Below the pieces are notes generated by a model. That model worked only from the letters and a program-made list of their open reading frames with translations, searched no databases and had not been told where the DNA came from. A stretch of DNA of 64,000 nt from Polynucleobacter sp. MWH-UH35A (GTDB taxonomy: Bacteria > Pseudomonadota > Gammaproteobacteria > Burkholderiales > Burkholderiaceae). This document shows positions 42,688 through 51,809 of the stretch, one piece after another (position 1 is the first letter of the stretch; every line of letters begins with the position of its first letter). The stretch covers positions 310,001 through 374,000 of the forward strand of contig NZ_CP061285.1 in the NCBI RefSeq assembly GCF_018687075.1, given 5' to 3'. Both the position numbers and the translations under genes were made by a program.

Positions 42688-44322
42688 ATGACTCAATTAG
42701 ATCAGAAAAACACTTACGATTACATCATTATTGGCGCAGGCAGCGCAGGCTGTATGTTGGCTAAGCGTTTAACTGAAAATCCCAATAAAAAAGTCTTGCT
42801 GATTGAGGCGGGTAAGAACGACAACTACATCTGGATTCATATTCCAGTTGGGTATTTGTATTGCATTGATAACCCAAGAGCAGATTGGCGTTTTAAGACC
42901 ACTGCTGAACAGGGTTTGAACGGTCGCTCATTGTTATATCCCCGCGGACGAGTCCTGGGCGGTTGCTCATCCATCAACGGCATGATTTATATGCGTGGCC
43001 AAGCAGGTGACTACGAATCTTGGGTGCAAGCAACTGGTGACGATTCTTGGTCTTGGGAAAATGCTTTGCGCCGTTACAAATCATTTGAGGATTACCACGG
43101 CGCCGCTAATCAATGGCATGGCAAAGGTGGCGAGTGGACTGTATCCAAGCAACGTCTGCGTTGGCCTATCATGGATCGCTTTAAAGATGCTGCCGTACAA
43201 GCCGGCATTCCGGCGTCAGATGACTTCAATCGTGGCGATAACTTTGGTGTTGGTTACTTCGATGTGAGCCAACGCGCTGGTTGGCGCCTGAACACTTCAA
43301 AAGCATTTTTGAGGGATGCGATGAGGCGTGGCAATCTCACTGTCATTACTGAAGCGGTAGTGAATAAACTGAAGATTGACCCTGCCACGAAAAATTGTTT
43401 CGGCGTTGAGTACATTAAAAATGGCCAAGTTTGCGAGGCCTTATGTGCCATCGAGCAGGGCGGTGAGGTATTGCTGAGTGCTGGCGCAATCGGAAGCGTA
43501 CAAATTCTGGAGCGCTCTGGCGTTGGTGCTGCTACACATTTAAATCAATTGGGTATCCCAGTCATCGCTGATCTTCCAGGAGTGGGTGAGAACCTGCAAG
43601 ACCATTTGCAGCTTCGCATGATTTACAAAGTCAACGGAATTAAGACTCTCAATACCAAAGCCAATTCATTGCTTGGAAAACTCCTGATTGGCTTGGAATA
43701 TGTATTCAAAAGATCTGGCCCAATGTCGATGGCGCCATCACAGCTGGGCGCCTTCGCCTTTAGCTCTCCCGAGCAAAAGAGTGCAAACGTGGAGTATCAC
43801 GTGCAACCGTTATCCCTAGAAAAGTTTGGCGAAGACTTGCATACATTTAATGCATTTACTGCCAGTGTTTGTAATTTGCGACCCACTTCGCGCGGCAGTG
43901 TACACATCAATTCAATCGATCCAGAAGCGCCGCCAGTGATTAGCCCCAATTATTTGTCGACCGATGAAGATCGTAAAGTAGCAGCAGAGTCTTTGCGTTT
44001 AACTCGCAAGATTGTGGAGCAGGCAGCGCTGGGTCCTTATGCCCCAGAGGAATACAAGCCAGGTATTCAATATCAAACGGATGAAGAGTTAGTTAAAGCG
44101 GCTGGGGATATTGGTACAACGATTTTTCATCCAGTAGGTACTTGCAAGATGGGTCGTGCCGATGATCCACTGGCTGTGCTCGATTCTGAGCTGCGAGTAA
44201 GAGGTATTCATCATCTGCGAGTGGTAGATGCTTCGGCGATGCCAACCATTACTTCGGGCAATACTGCAGCTCCAACGATGATGATTGCGCAGCGCGTAGC
44301 AGAACTGCTGACGCATGCCTAA
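42688..44322 (+). CDS. GMC-family FAD oxidoreductase (choline/alcohol dehydrogenase type)
   Basis: A 544-residue flavoprotein: YDYIIIGAGSAGCMLAKRL (FAD-binding), RGRVLGGCSSINGMIYMRG (GMC signature 1), SAGAIGSVQILERSGVG (signature 2), and the C-terminal FHPVGTCKMG and SGNTAAPTMMIAQRVAELL with the catalytic His and Asn. It oxidises an alcohol or polyol, probably passing electrons to quinone as in AlkJ-type enzymes. The substrate is unknown. The stop overlaps the ATG of the EamA transporter by 8 bp, so the two are coupled. Confidence 0.9.
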   Translation: MTQLDQKNTYDYIIIGAGSAGCMLAKRLTENPNKKVLLIEAGKNDNYIWIHIPVGYLYCIDNPRADWRFKTTAEQGLNGRSLLYPRGRVLGGCSSINGMIYMRGQAGDYESWVQATGDDSWSWENALRRYKSFEDYHGAANQWHGKGGEWTVSKQRLRWPIMDRFKDAAVQAGIPASDDFNRGDNFGVGYFDVSQRAGWRLNTSKAFLRDAMRRGNLTVITEAVVNKLKIDPATKNCFGVEYIKNGQVCEALCAIEQGGEVLLSAGAIGSVQILERSGVGAATHLNQLGIPVIADLPGVGENLQDHLQLRMIYKVNGIKTLNTKANSLLGKLLIGLEYVFKRSGPMSMAPSQLGAFAFSSPEQKSANVEYHVQPLSLEKFGEDLHTFNAFTASVCNLRPTSRGSVHINSIDPEAPPVISPNYLSTDEDRKVAAESLRLTRKIVEQAALGPYAPEEYKPGIQYQTDEELVKAAGDIGTTIFHPVGTCKMGRADDPLAVLDSELRVRGIHHLRVVDASAMPTITSGNTAAPTMMIAQRVAELLTHA

Positions 44323-45235
44323 GGTGGCTTCGCAAAAAAGCTACTCATTACCAGCGAGTCATTTATTGCTGGCACTCGCTATTGTGGCGGTGTGGGGCAC
44401 TAACTTTGTAGTGATTAAGTTATCACTAGCTTCCTTCTCACCATTCTTATTTGCCGCACTACGCTACACCTTTGCATTTTTACCGCTGGCACTTTTCTTT
44501 CCCATGCCTAAAGTTTCATGGGTCAATCTCTGCACTTATGGGGTTGCAGTGGGGGTGGGGCAGTTCGGTATTTTGTATTTTGCGATTGATGGTCGCATTT
44601 CTCCAGGTCTGGCTTCGTTAGTCATTCAGACGCAAGTATTTTTCACAATCGGTTTTGCCATGTTTTTCGCTAAAGAGCGTTTGCGTACCTATCAAACCAT
44701 AGCGGTTCTGGTGGCGATGACTGGTTTAGTAATTATTGCGCTGCACACTGATGCTAGCACCACCGTTCTGGGTCTCGCCTTGGTTGTATTTTCTGGATTC
44801 TCGTGGGGTATAGCAAACACCGTCAGCCGCAGGGCAGGTTCTATAAATATGCTGTCTTATGTGGTCTGGGCGAGTGCTTTTACCATTCCCCCTTTATTTG
44901 CCCTGTCTTATGTGTTTGAGGGTGGGTGGGGTCAAATGAGCGCCTCATTGTTTGCTGCCCCAATGGGAGCATGGGCTGGGGTTTTGTGGCAATCCTGGGC
45001 AAATACCCTCTTTGGTTATGGGGCGTGGGCTTGGTTGCTCTCCAAGCATCCGGCGGCCGTAGTGGCGCCAGCGCCTTTGCTGGTACCTATCTTTGGCATG
45101 GGGGCTGCTGCTTATTTTCTAGCTGAACCATTGCCCCCATGGAAGATCGAGGCGGCGGGGTTAGTGATCGCTGGCTTAATCGTCAATTTATTCTGGCCAA
45201 GTATTGAACTCAAAATCAGGCGGTATTTTTCGTAA
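44315..45235 (+). CDS. EamA/DMT-superfamily transporter
   Basis: A 306-residue membrane protein with ten helices in two EamA repeats: LALAIVAVWGTNFVVIKLSLASFSPFLFAALRY opens the first, and VLGLALVVFSGFSWGIANTVSRRAG the second; FGMGAAAYFLAEPLPPWKIEAAGLVIAGLIV is the standard end. It is most like amino-acid or metabolite exporters (RhaT/YdcZ-type). The overlap with the GMC oxidoreductase gene suggests they deal with the same or related compounds. Confidence 0.87.
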   Translation: MPKVASQKSYSLPASHLLLALAIVAVWGTNFVVIKLSLASFSPFLFAALRYTFAFLPLALFFPMPKVSWVNLCTYGVAVGVGQFGILYFAIDGRISPGLASLVIQTQVFFTIGFAMFFAKERLRTYQTIAVLVAMTGLVIIALHTDASTTVLGLALVVFSGFSWGIANTVSRRAGSINMLSYVVWASAFTIPPLFALSYVFEGGWGQMSASLFAAPMGAWAGVLWQSWANTLFGYGAWAWLLSKHPAAVVAPAPLLVPIFGMGAAAYFLAEPLPPWKIEAAGLVIAGLIVNLFWPSIELKIRRYFS

Positions 45236-45379
45236 GGATTTTCTTCCCCAGGGGCTAATGTAAAACCCTAATAGATACCCCTTTTTTTGCCTTTGCATTA
45301 ACAGTAAGATAACTATTCGTTTGTGTTGTACCTATAAAAAAGTATTTATTCATTAGCAATTTTTAGTCATGGAGACTTT

Positions 45380-46564
45380 ATGAACATTCGTCGTCACATT
45401 TTTGCAGTAGCAGCTACTGCAATGCTTGCAACCGGTGCTTACGCTGCCGATATCAAACTTGGTGTTTCTGGCCCATTTACTGGCGGCTCTGCTTCCATGG
45501 GTGTGAGTATGCGTGATGGTGTGCGCTTAGCAACAAAAGAAATTAATGCTGCTGGCGGTATCAATGGCAACAAAATCGTTTTGGTTGAGCGCGATGATGA
45601 GGCAAAAAATGAGCGTGGTGTGCAAATCGCACAAGAGTTGATTAATAACGAAAAAGTAGTTGCTACTCTTGGATACATCAACACTGGTGTTGCATTGGCT
45701 TCACAGCGTTTCTATCAAGACGCCAAGATTCCAGTAATGAACAACGTGGCTACTGGTTCTATCTTGACTAAACAATTCCCTAATGCACCGGAAAACTATG
45801 TTTTCCGCAATGCTGCGCCTGACAATATTCAAGCGCCATTGATCGCTAAGGAAGCGGTTGAAAAGCGTGGCTTGAAGAAAGTGGCAATTTTGGCCGACTC
45901 TACAAACTACGGTCAGTTGGGTCGTGAAGACTTAGAGAAGGCCTTGAAAGGCTATGGCGTAACACCAGTTGCAGTTGAGAAATTCAACATTGGTGACGTT
46001 GACATGACTTCACAGTTACTCAAAGCAAAAAATGCTGGTGCAGATGTTATTTTGACTTACGCAATTGGACCTGAGTTGGCGCAAATTGCTAACGGTATGG
46101 CGAAGTTGGGTTGGAAAAAACCAATGATCGGTAGCTGGACATTGTCTATGGCTAGCTTTATTGATACAGCTGGTAAGAATGGTAACGGTGCAACAATGCC
46201 ACAAACTTACATTCAGACTCCATCTACAACAGCTAAGCGTAAAGCTTTCCAAGCAGCTTACTTGGCCGAGTTCAAGCCAAAGAACAACAACATTGCATCT
46301 CCGGTTTCTGCAGCACAAGGATATGACTCTGTTTACCTCTTGGCTGCTGCGATTAAGCAAGCAAACAGCACAGAAGGGCCAAAGATTGTTGCAGCATTGC
46401 AAGACTTGAAGGCTCCAGTTGACGGTGTTGTAATTACTTACAATAAGCCATTCTCTGCAACTGATCACGACGCTATCAAGATGAAAGACGTAGTGATGGG
46501 TGTAGTTGAAAATGGTCGCGTTGAGTTCTTGAATGCTGAGGATGCAACTCCGAAGAAGAAGTAA
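45380..46564 (+). CDS. livK: Branched-chain amino acid ABC transporter substrate-binding protein
   Basis: 394 residues with a Sec signal peptide (NIRRHIFAVAATAMLATGAYA, cleavage after AYA about residue 22) and then the periplasmic binding fold: DIKLGVSGPFTGGSASMGVSMRDGVRLATKEINAAGG, VATLGYINTGVALASQRFY, and VAILADSTNYGQLGREDLEKAL. A GGAG ribosome site lies before the ATG. The protein probably binds leucine-type amino acids or related amides; relatives differ in ligand. A terminator follows, before livH, which would make LivK the most abundant product of the operon. Confidence 0.9.
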   Translation: MNIRRHIFAVAATAMLATGAYAADIKLGVSGPFTGGSASMGVSMRDGVRLATKEINAAGGINGNKIVLVERDDEAKNERGVQIAQELINNEKVVATLGYINTGVALASQRFYQDAKIPVMNNVATGSILTKQFPNAPENYVFRNAAPDNIQAPLIAKEAVEKRGLKKVAILADSTNYGQLGREDLEKALKGYGVTPVAVEKFNIGDVDMTSQLLKAKNAGADVILTYAIGPELAQIANGMAKLGWKKPMIGSWTLSMASFIDTAGKNGNGATMPQTYIQTPSTTAKRKAFQAAYLAEFKPKNNNIASPVSAAQGYDSVYLLAAAIKQANSTEGPKIVAALQDLKAPVDGVVITYNKPFSATDHDAIKMKDVVMGVVENGRVEFLNAEDATPKKK

Positions 46565-46629
46565 TTCAATTTACTAAGGCGGTGCAAGATGTTTAGTTAT
46601 TTTGCACTGCAGCAATTGATAAAACAGAG

Positions 46630-46652
46630 CGCCGCCCAAAAAGCGGCGTTTT
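46630..46652 (+). terminator. Intrinsic terminator/attenuator between livK and livH
   Basis: CGCCGC (46630-46635) pairs with GCGGCG (46643-46648) around a short A-rich loop and is followed by TTTT. Sited between the binding-protein gene and the permease genes, it probably allows partial read-through only. Confidence 0.75.
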
Positions 46653-46708
46653 GCTTACAATGTCGGATTCGTTAATAAAACAATATTAAATATATTTAGG
46701 CAGACACA

Positions 46709-47587
46709 ATGGACATGCTTGCACAAATCCTCTCGAGCGGTATCGCTGTGGGGATGATCTATGCGGTAATCGCTTTCGGTTTCCAGCTCACTTTTGCCAC
46801 ATCCGGCACTTTGAACTTCGGTCAAGGTGAAGCGCTGATGTTGGGTGCTCTCGTAGGTTTAACCTGCGTTGACACCTTTGGCATGAACTACTGGGTAATG
46901 ATCCCGGTTGTTTGCTTGTTCGGCATGATTCAAGGTAGCTTCGTTGAGCTGATTGGCGTACGCCCTGCGATCAAAATTAAATCCGAGTTTGGTTGGATTA
47001 TGTCCACCATCGCCCTCGGTATTATTTTTAAGAACGTTGCTGAAAACATTTGGGGTCGCGATGCATTGCCATTCCCATCGCCCTTGCCAATGGAGCCAAT
47101 GAGTTTCTTGGGTGCAAGCATTTTGCCTATGGAAATTCTGGTGGTTGTTGGTGCTCTGGTCATGATGTTGTTGGTGGAGTTTTTTAACCGCAAGACCATT
47201 TACGGTAAAGCGGTTGTAGCAACTGCAAATGACCGCGATGCTGCTGGCTTGATGGGAATTAACACTAGCGTAGTTATTACCTTCTCCTATGCTTTGTCTT
47301 CTTTAACTGCAGCGTTTGCAGGCGTGTTGATTGCGCCTCTGACTTTGACTGGCGCAACCATGGGTGGCGCATTGGGTTTAAAGGCATTCGCGGTGGCAAT
47401 TATTGGCGGCTTGTCTAGCGGCATGGGAATCATTGTGGGCGGCTTAATTCTCGGAATCGTAGAAACTGCTACCGGTTTCTATGTCTCTACTGGTTATAAA
47501 GATGTTCCAGGTTTGATCTTGCTATTGCTTGTCCTTGCATACAAGCCATCTGGTCTCTTTGGTAAATCTGCAATTAAGAAAGTTTAA
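46709..47587 (+). CDS. livH: Branched-chain amino acid ABC transporter permease LivH
   Basis: A 292-residue permease with about eight helices: LSSGIAVGMIYAVIAFGFQLTFATSGTLNFGQGEALMLGAL has the LNFxxGE element of LivH. The coupling helix region contains ANDRDAAGLMGINTSVVITFSYALSS. It forms the membrane pore with the LivM part of the following fusion protein. The stop TAATG overlaps the start of that gene by one base. Confidence 0.9.
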   Translation: MDMLAQILSSGIAVGMIYAVIAFGFQLTFATSGTLNFGQGEALMLGALVGLTCVDTFGMNYWVMIPVVCLFGMIQGSFVELIGVRPAIKIKSEFGWIMSTIALGIIFKNVAENIWGRDALPFPSPLPMEPMSFLGASILPMEILVVVGALVMMLLVEFFNRKTIYGKAVVATANDRDAAGLMGINTSVVITFSYALSSLTAAFAGVLIAPLTLTGATMGGALGLKAFAVAIIGGLSSGMGIIVGGLILGIVETATGFYVSTGYKDVPGLILLLLVLAYKPSGLFGKSAIKKV

Positions 47588-49515
47588 TGATGAAGAAGTC
47601 TCTATTACCTCTATTAATTGCAATTGCGGCACTCTTTGCTTTGCCGTTATTTATTCATAACCCTTATTACATTCACTTAGTTGAAACCATCCTGATCTAT
47701 ACCATCTTGTTATTTGGTTTGGATATTGTGGTGGGTTATGTGGGTCAGGTTTCATTGGGTCACGCTGCACTCTTTGGTATCGGTTCATACACAGCTGGCG
47801 TTTTGTATTTCCATTTTGGCTGGACTATTTGGGGTACATTGCCTGCCTCTATCGTGGTGACCTCGATCTTCGGCGGTATTTTGGCTCTGCCTGCTCTAAA
47901 AGTAATTGGACCTTACTTGGCGATGGTGACCTTGGCTTTTGGAACCATTGCGCAGATCTTGATTAACGAGATGACTTGGTTGACTGAAGGTCCTTTAGGT
48001 ATCAAGATTCCTAAGCCTGAACTCATGGGCGTGCCGATGACCAAAGCCGAGTACTTCTGGATGGTTGGCATCATTTTGATTCTCTCCATGATTGTGGTGG
48101 ATCGCTTTGTTAAATCACAAATTGGTCGCGCTTTTGAAGCATTACGCGATAGCCCAATTGCTTGTGACTGTATGGGTGTATCCGTTTACCGCTTTAAGGT
48201 GATCGCATTTGTGATTAGCGCCGGCTTTGCTGGTCTAGCTGGTTGCTTGTATGCGTACTCAGAGCAATACATTTCACCTAATACTTACAACAACGAACTA
48301 GCGGTTCTCTTTCTGCTCGGCATCATCATGGGCGGACGTAAGTCGCGCTTAGGTGCGGTGATCGGTGCGGCAATTATTGTGTTGTTGCCAAAGCTTTTGG
48401 ACGACATTAACTTGTTCCGTATCGTTGCTTCGATTATTGCAATCGTAGTGGTGGTGGGTGCTGGTTTGGCCTTGTCTAAGAAGGTCACTACGCCACGTCG
48501 TGTGGCAGTGCCTATCGCTGGTGTAGTCGGTTTGGCTGCGTTCTCGTTCTGGCTCAATACCATCTCTGACTGGCGTCTCAGTATTTTTGGCTTCATGATT
48601 TTGTTGGTGGTGTACTACTTGCAAAACGGTATTGTTGGATTTGCAAAGAGCTTCTATCAATCTATTGTTGGTAAAGCGAAGACTACTCGCGGTGGTGATG
48701 CTGAAGTGGTGGATGATTCCATTAGCTTTATTAGTACCGTTGCCAATCAAAATACGGGTGCAGAACTCCTCAAAGTGGATTCCATCTTGATGCAGTTTGG
48801 TGGTCTGAAGGCATTGAATAATGTAGATCTGAGCATTAAGCGCGGCACTATTCATGGTTTGATCGGTCCGAACGGTTCCGGTAAGAGCACCATGATGAAC
48901 GTCTTGACTGGTATCTACACACCTACCGCTGGCAATGTGTTGTTCGCTGGTCAAAGCGTAGTGGGCAGAACTTCTTCTGACATCGCTTTGTCTGGTATTG
49001 CGCGCACCTTCCAAAACGTTCAGCTCTTCGGTGAAATGACTGCCATCCAAAATATTTTGGTTGGTCTCCATCACACTTTCAAATCCAATATGGTTGAAAT
49101 TGCGTTGCATCTCTCGCGCTACAAGAAGGAAGAAGCGGAGGCGCATGCGCGTGCAATGGCATTGCTCAAATTCGTTGGCTTAGATGATTTAGCAAATGAA
49201 GAAGCACGTAACTTGCCATACGGTAAGCAACGTTTGCTAGAGATCGCTCGTGCCTTGGCATTAGACCCCGAGTTGCTCTTGTTAGATGAGCCAGCCGCAG
49301 GTTTGACAGCGCCTGACATCAAAGAACTCTTGCGCATTATTCGTAAGATCCGCGATAGCGGTATTACCTTCATCCTGATTGAGCATCACATGGATGTGGT
49401 GATGTCAGTATGCGATACCGTTTCTGTATTGGACTTCGGTCAGAAGATTGCAGAAGGTAAACCAGCTGAAGTTCAGGCAGACGAGAAGGTGATTCATGCC
49501 TACTTGGGTACTTAA
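47587..49515 (+). CDS. livMG: Fused LivM permease - LivG ATPase of the branched-chain amino acid ABC transporter
   Basis: 642 residues. Residues 1-~345 are LivM: GYVGQVSLGHAALFGIGSYTAGVLYF and LRDSPIACDCMGVSVYRFKVIAFVISAGFAG are its landmarks. About 50 residues of polar linker follow, then a LivG-type ATPase: GLIGPNGSGKSTMMNVLTG (Walker A near residue 424), ARTFQNVQLF (Q-loop), LPYGKQRLLEIARALA (ABC signature variant) and LLLLDEPAAGLT (Walker B). LivG proteins usually are separate; the fusion fixes a 1:1 ratio and is known in Burkholderiaceae. It works with LivH, LivF and LivK. Confidence 0.92.
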   Translation: MMKKSLLPLLIAIAALFALPLFIHNPYYIHLVETILIYTILLFGLDIVVGYVGQVSLGHAALFGIGSYTAGVLYFHFGWTIWGTLPASIVVTSIFGGILALPALKVIGPYLAMVTLAFGTIAQILINEMTWLTEGPLGIKIPKPELMGVPMTKAEYFWMVGIILILSMIVVDRFVKSQIGRAFEALRDSPIACDCMGVSVYRFKVIAFVISAGFAGLAGCLYAYSEQYISPNTYNNELAVLFLLGIIMGGRKSRLGAVIGAAIIVLLPKLLDDINLFRIVASIIAIVVVVGAGLALSKKVTTPRRVAVPIAGVVGLAAFSFWLNTISDWRLSIFGFMILLVVYYLQNGIVGFAKSFYQSIVGKAKTTRGGDAEVVDDSISFISTVANQNTGAELLKVDSILMQFGGLKALNNVDLSIKRGTIHGLIGPNGSGKSTMMNVLTGIYTPTAGNVLFAGQSVVGRTSSDIALSGIARTFQNVQLFGEMTAIQNILVGLHHTFKSNMVEIALHLSRYKKEEAEAHARAMALLKFVGLDDLANEEARNLPYGKQRLLEIARALALDPELLLLDEPAAGLTAPDIKELLRIIRKIRDSGITFILIEHHMDVVMSVCDTVSVLDFGQKIAEGKPAEVQADEKVIHAYLGT

Positions 49516-49545
49516 TCACTAGAACATATTGAATCGGTAAATACC

Positions 49546-50274
49546 ATGTTATCTATTAAGAATCTTGAAGCAGGCTACGGCAAAGTCAAAGTCCTCCATG
49601 GCATCAATATTGATGTGCCTAAAGGACAGGTGATTACTTTGATTGGCTCTAACGGCGCCGGCAAAACAACGACCATGCGTGCAATTACAGGCATGATCAA
49701 GCCAACCGCTGGTGAAGTCACCTTGGGCGGCGAAAAAATTGACGGTTACGACTCTCATAAAATTGCACGCTTAGGTTTGGCGCATAGCCCTGAAGGCCGT
49801 CGTGTATTTACGACCATGTCTGTTACAGACAATTTATTGCTAGGCGCTTTTCCACGCTTTACTGGCAGCCGCCCTAAGGGTGACATCAAAAATGACTTGG
49901 AAAAGTCTCTCGAAATGTTCCCGCGCCTTAAAGAGCGTCGCAATCAATTGGCTGGCACTTTGTCTGGTGGCGAGCAACAAATGTTGGCGATGGCGCGCGC
50001 TGTGATGCTTAATCCAGAGATCATTCTCTTGGATGAGCCATCGATGGGTCTTGCACCAATCTTGGTTGAAGAAGTGTTCAAGATCATCTCCAACTTGAAG
50101 TCACAAGGTGTGACCATGTTGTTGGTGGAGCAGTTTGCTGCCGCAGCTTTGAACGTAGCAGATTATGGCTATGTTCTGGAGAACGGTAAGATCGCTACTC
50201 ATGGACCAGCTGCAAAGCTCAAAGATGATCCTGCTGTGAAAGCGGCTTACTTGGGTGGTGCTGGTGGTCACTAA
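49546..50274 (+). CDS. livF: Branched-chain amino acid ABC transporter ATPase LivF
   Basis: 242 residues: LEAGYGKVKVLHGINIDVPKGQVITLIGSNGAGKTTTMRAITG (Walker A GSNGAGKTT), EGRRVFTTMSVTDNL (LivF hallmark), LSGGEQQMLAMARAVM (signature) and IILLDEPSMGLAPILVEEVF (Walker B). It pairs with the LivG domain of the fused protein. It is the last gene of the operon; a strong terminator lies 50 bp downstream. Confidence 0.93.
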   Translation: MLSIKNLEAGYGKVKVLHGINIDVPKGQVITLIGSNGAGKTTTMRAITGMIKPTAGEVTLGGEKIDGYDSHKIARLGLAHSPEGRRVFTTMSVTDNLLLGAFPRFTGSRPKGDIKNDLEKSLEMFPRLKERRNQLAGTLSGGEQQMLAMARAVMLNPEIILLDEPSMGLAPILVEEVFKIISNLKSQGVTMLLVEQFAAAALNVADYGYVLENGKIATHGPAAKLKDDPAVKAAYLGGAGGH

Positions 50275-50323
50275 GTAGTGCAGTAAGCAGTTCAGCAAGC
50301 AGCCCATTAAGCTGTAGATAATA

Positions 50324-50353
50324 AAAAAAGCCCTTAGCAATAAGGGCTTTTTC
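50324..50353. terminator. Strong bidirectional intrinsic terminator after livF
   Basis: A-run plus GCCCTTA paired with TAAGGGC and a T-run, with a GCAA tetraloop between. The A/T symmetry lets it end transcripts from livF and from any antisense read-through out of the convergent gene ending at 50379. Confidence 0.88.
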
Positions 50354-50378
50354 TTTTTCGAGGCAGTATTAGCTAGCA

Positions 50379-50948
50379 TCAGCTTGAGAGTAGCTTAATA
50401 GCTTCGCGTATTAAGAGCGCTCTATAGCCCATATAAATTGCTACTACAGTAAATCCCAATAGAAAGAGTTTTGGAATTAATGCGCCCTCTTCAACTATTT
50501 CGCTATTGAGTAAGCCCAGCGCCACCGCAAAGAAGAATAGGGCTCCTAGACCGAGAATGAGCCAATTCTCATTGCTGCTGACTTGCTGTGTTTGATTGCT
50601 ATAGGCAAGAACCTGTAGGACCTCACCTTTTTGGCACCCGGATACGGTAATGTGATCGCCTTCAGCAATCACCATCGGGGATGAAAACTTCGCCTCGATT
50701 GCTTTATCACCCAAGTTAAATGTAGAAATAAAGAAGCGCTTGTAGTAGACAGAGGAATGGTCATGGGTAGGCTTCTCGGGGTTAACGTATTCGAGGAGTG
50801 CATGATTAAGATTGCTGACTGATCCAGAAGCCACGCTGAGTGAGCTTGATAAAAAATGACTTGGCTTTATGACTGACATCAGGAAAACTCCCAAAAGGCT
50901 AAAGCTCAGTATAAAGAGAAAGGATGGTAGCGGTCTTTTAAGTGACAC
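50379..50948 (-). CDS. Unknown protein with three predicted transmembrane helices
   Basis: 189 residues. Helix 1 (PSFLFILSFSLLGVFLMSVI) is followed by a ~95-residue extracytoplasmic domain with VYYKRFFISTFNLGDKAIEAKFSSPMVIAEGDHITVSGCQKGEVLQVLAYSN, which looks like a small beta-barrel (OB-like or NfeD-like). Two helices close the protein (WLILGLGALFFFAVALGLL, LFLLGFTVVAIYMGYRALLI). No family recognised. It is 39 bp downstream of the TauE gene on the same strand and could belong to that unit. Confidence 0.5.
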   Translation of the reverse strand: MSLKRPLPSFLFILSFSLLGVFLMSVIKPSHFLSSSLSVASGSVSNLNHALLEYVNPEKPTHDHSSVYYKRFFISTFNLGDKAIEAKFSSPMVIAEGDHITVSGCQKGEVLQVLAYSNQTQQVSSNENWLILGLGALFFFAVALGLLNSEIVEEGALIPKLFLLGFTVVAIYMGYRALLIREAIKLLSS

Positions 50949-50987
50949 GGATCGATCATTGCTGCGCTAGGTTTGCCCTATTGCGGG

Positions 50988-51806
50988 TCAAATAGTGTTG
51001 AGTGCTTTGATCATTAGGCTTACAGCAATCATCAAGGTGAAAATCGCAAATATTTGCTGAATTCTGGGCCCACTGATTTTCTTTTCTAGCATTTTTCCGG
51101 CCAGTAAACCAAGTAATGATCCGCAGCCAAATGGAATTGCGATCGCCATATTTAAATTGCCTGAAGCAAGAGAAATAAAGGCGCCTCCAGCAGAGACAAT
51201 GGTTAATACACCTAGCGATGTAGCAACGATTGACTTCATTGGTAAGTCGGTGAATTTATTTAAGGCAGGCACCAAAATAAATCCTCCGCCCACTCCTAGT
51301 AACCCAGACAAAAAGCCTGCAATAGCTCCTGAAAACATGAGCGCACGTGCACATGGAACGGTCCAAATCAGCTTACCTATTGAAGAATCTAATTGGCACG
51401 GAGGCGCTTTGATTTGCGGGGCTGGTTTACCAGAAAGATTTCTGGCTACCTGCAGCAGCATGCGAATCGAGACATACATTAAGACCAAACTAAATAAGAT
51501 GAGTAGTGGGGTATTGGGTACTCTCTGGGCCAGCCATAAGCCAAGGGGGGATAAGATCAAACCAAAAATGGCCATCAGCATAGCTGCTTTATAGCGAAGC
51601 GCCTTAGCCTTGAGCCCAATCGCCGCACCAACGCCTGCTGATATGGTAATTGCCAACAGAGCAATCGGCCCAGCCTCAGAAATAGGTAGATGCAGCAGAA
51701 AGACCAGTAGCGGTACGGATAGAATGCCGCCACCAGCCCCTGTCAGGCCCATGAGGACGCCAACAAATATTCCTATTGCTAGGGTTAGGTAAGGCAATAA
51801 ATCCAT
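50988..51806 (-). CDS. TauE/SafE-family sulfite/sulfur-compound exporter
   Basis: A 272-residue membrane protein with about eight helices: LAIGIFVGVLMGLTGAGGGILSVPLLVFLLHL is the family opening with the conserved G-A-G-G-G, and the second half repeats it as AIAGFLSGLLGVGGGFILVPALNKFTDL. In bigR-type operons this protein is thought to export sulfite formed by persulfide oxidation. It starts 3 bp after the sulfide:quinone reductase stop on the same strand, so cotranscription is nearly certain. Confidence 0.87.
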   Translation of the reverse strand: MDLLPYLTLAIGIFVGVLMGLTGAGGGILSVPLLVFLLHLPISEAGPIALLAITISAGVGAAIGLKAKALRYKAAMLMAIFGLILSPLGLWLAQRVPNTPLLILFSLVLMYVSIRMLLQVARNLSGKPAPQIKAPPCQLDSSIGKLIWTVPCARALMFSGAIAGFLSGLLGVGGGFILVPALNKFTDLPMKSIVATSLGVLTIVSAGGAFISLASGNLNMAIAIPFGCGSLLGLLAGKMLEKKISGPRIQQIFAIFTLMIAVSLMIKALNTI

Positions 51807-51809
51807 TAA

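Noticed and set aside
46016..46468. A 150-residue minus-strand frame with many Cys and Trp
   Set aside because: It lies inside livK and is the shadow of its codon pattern; no start context and no recognisable fold.
48349..49146. A 265-residue frame on the minus strand
   Set aside because: It is antisense to the ATPase half and linker of the LivMG fusion, has no domain features and shows His/Gln/Thr-rich composition typical of antisense frames of a real gene.
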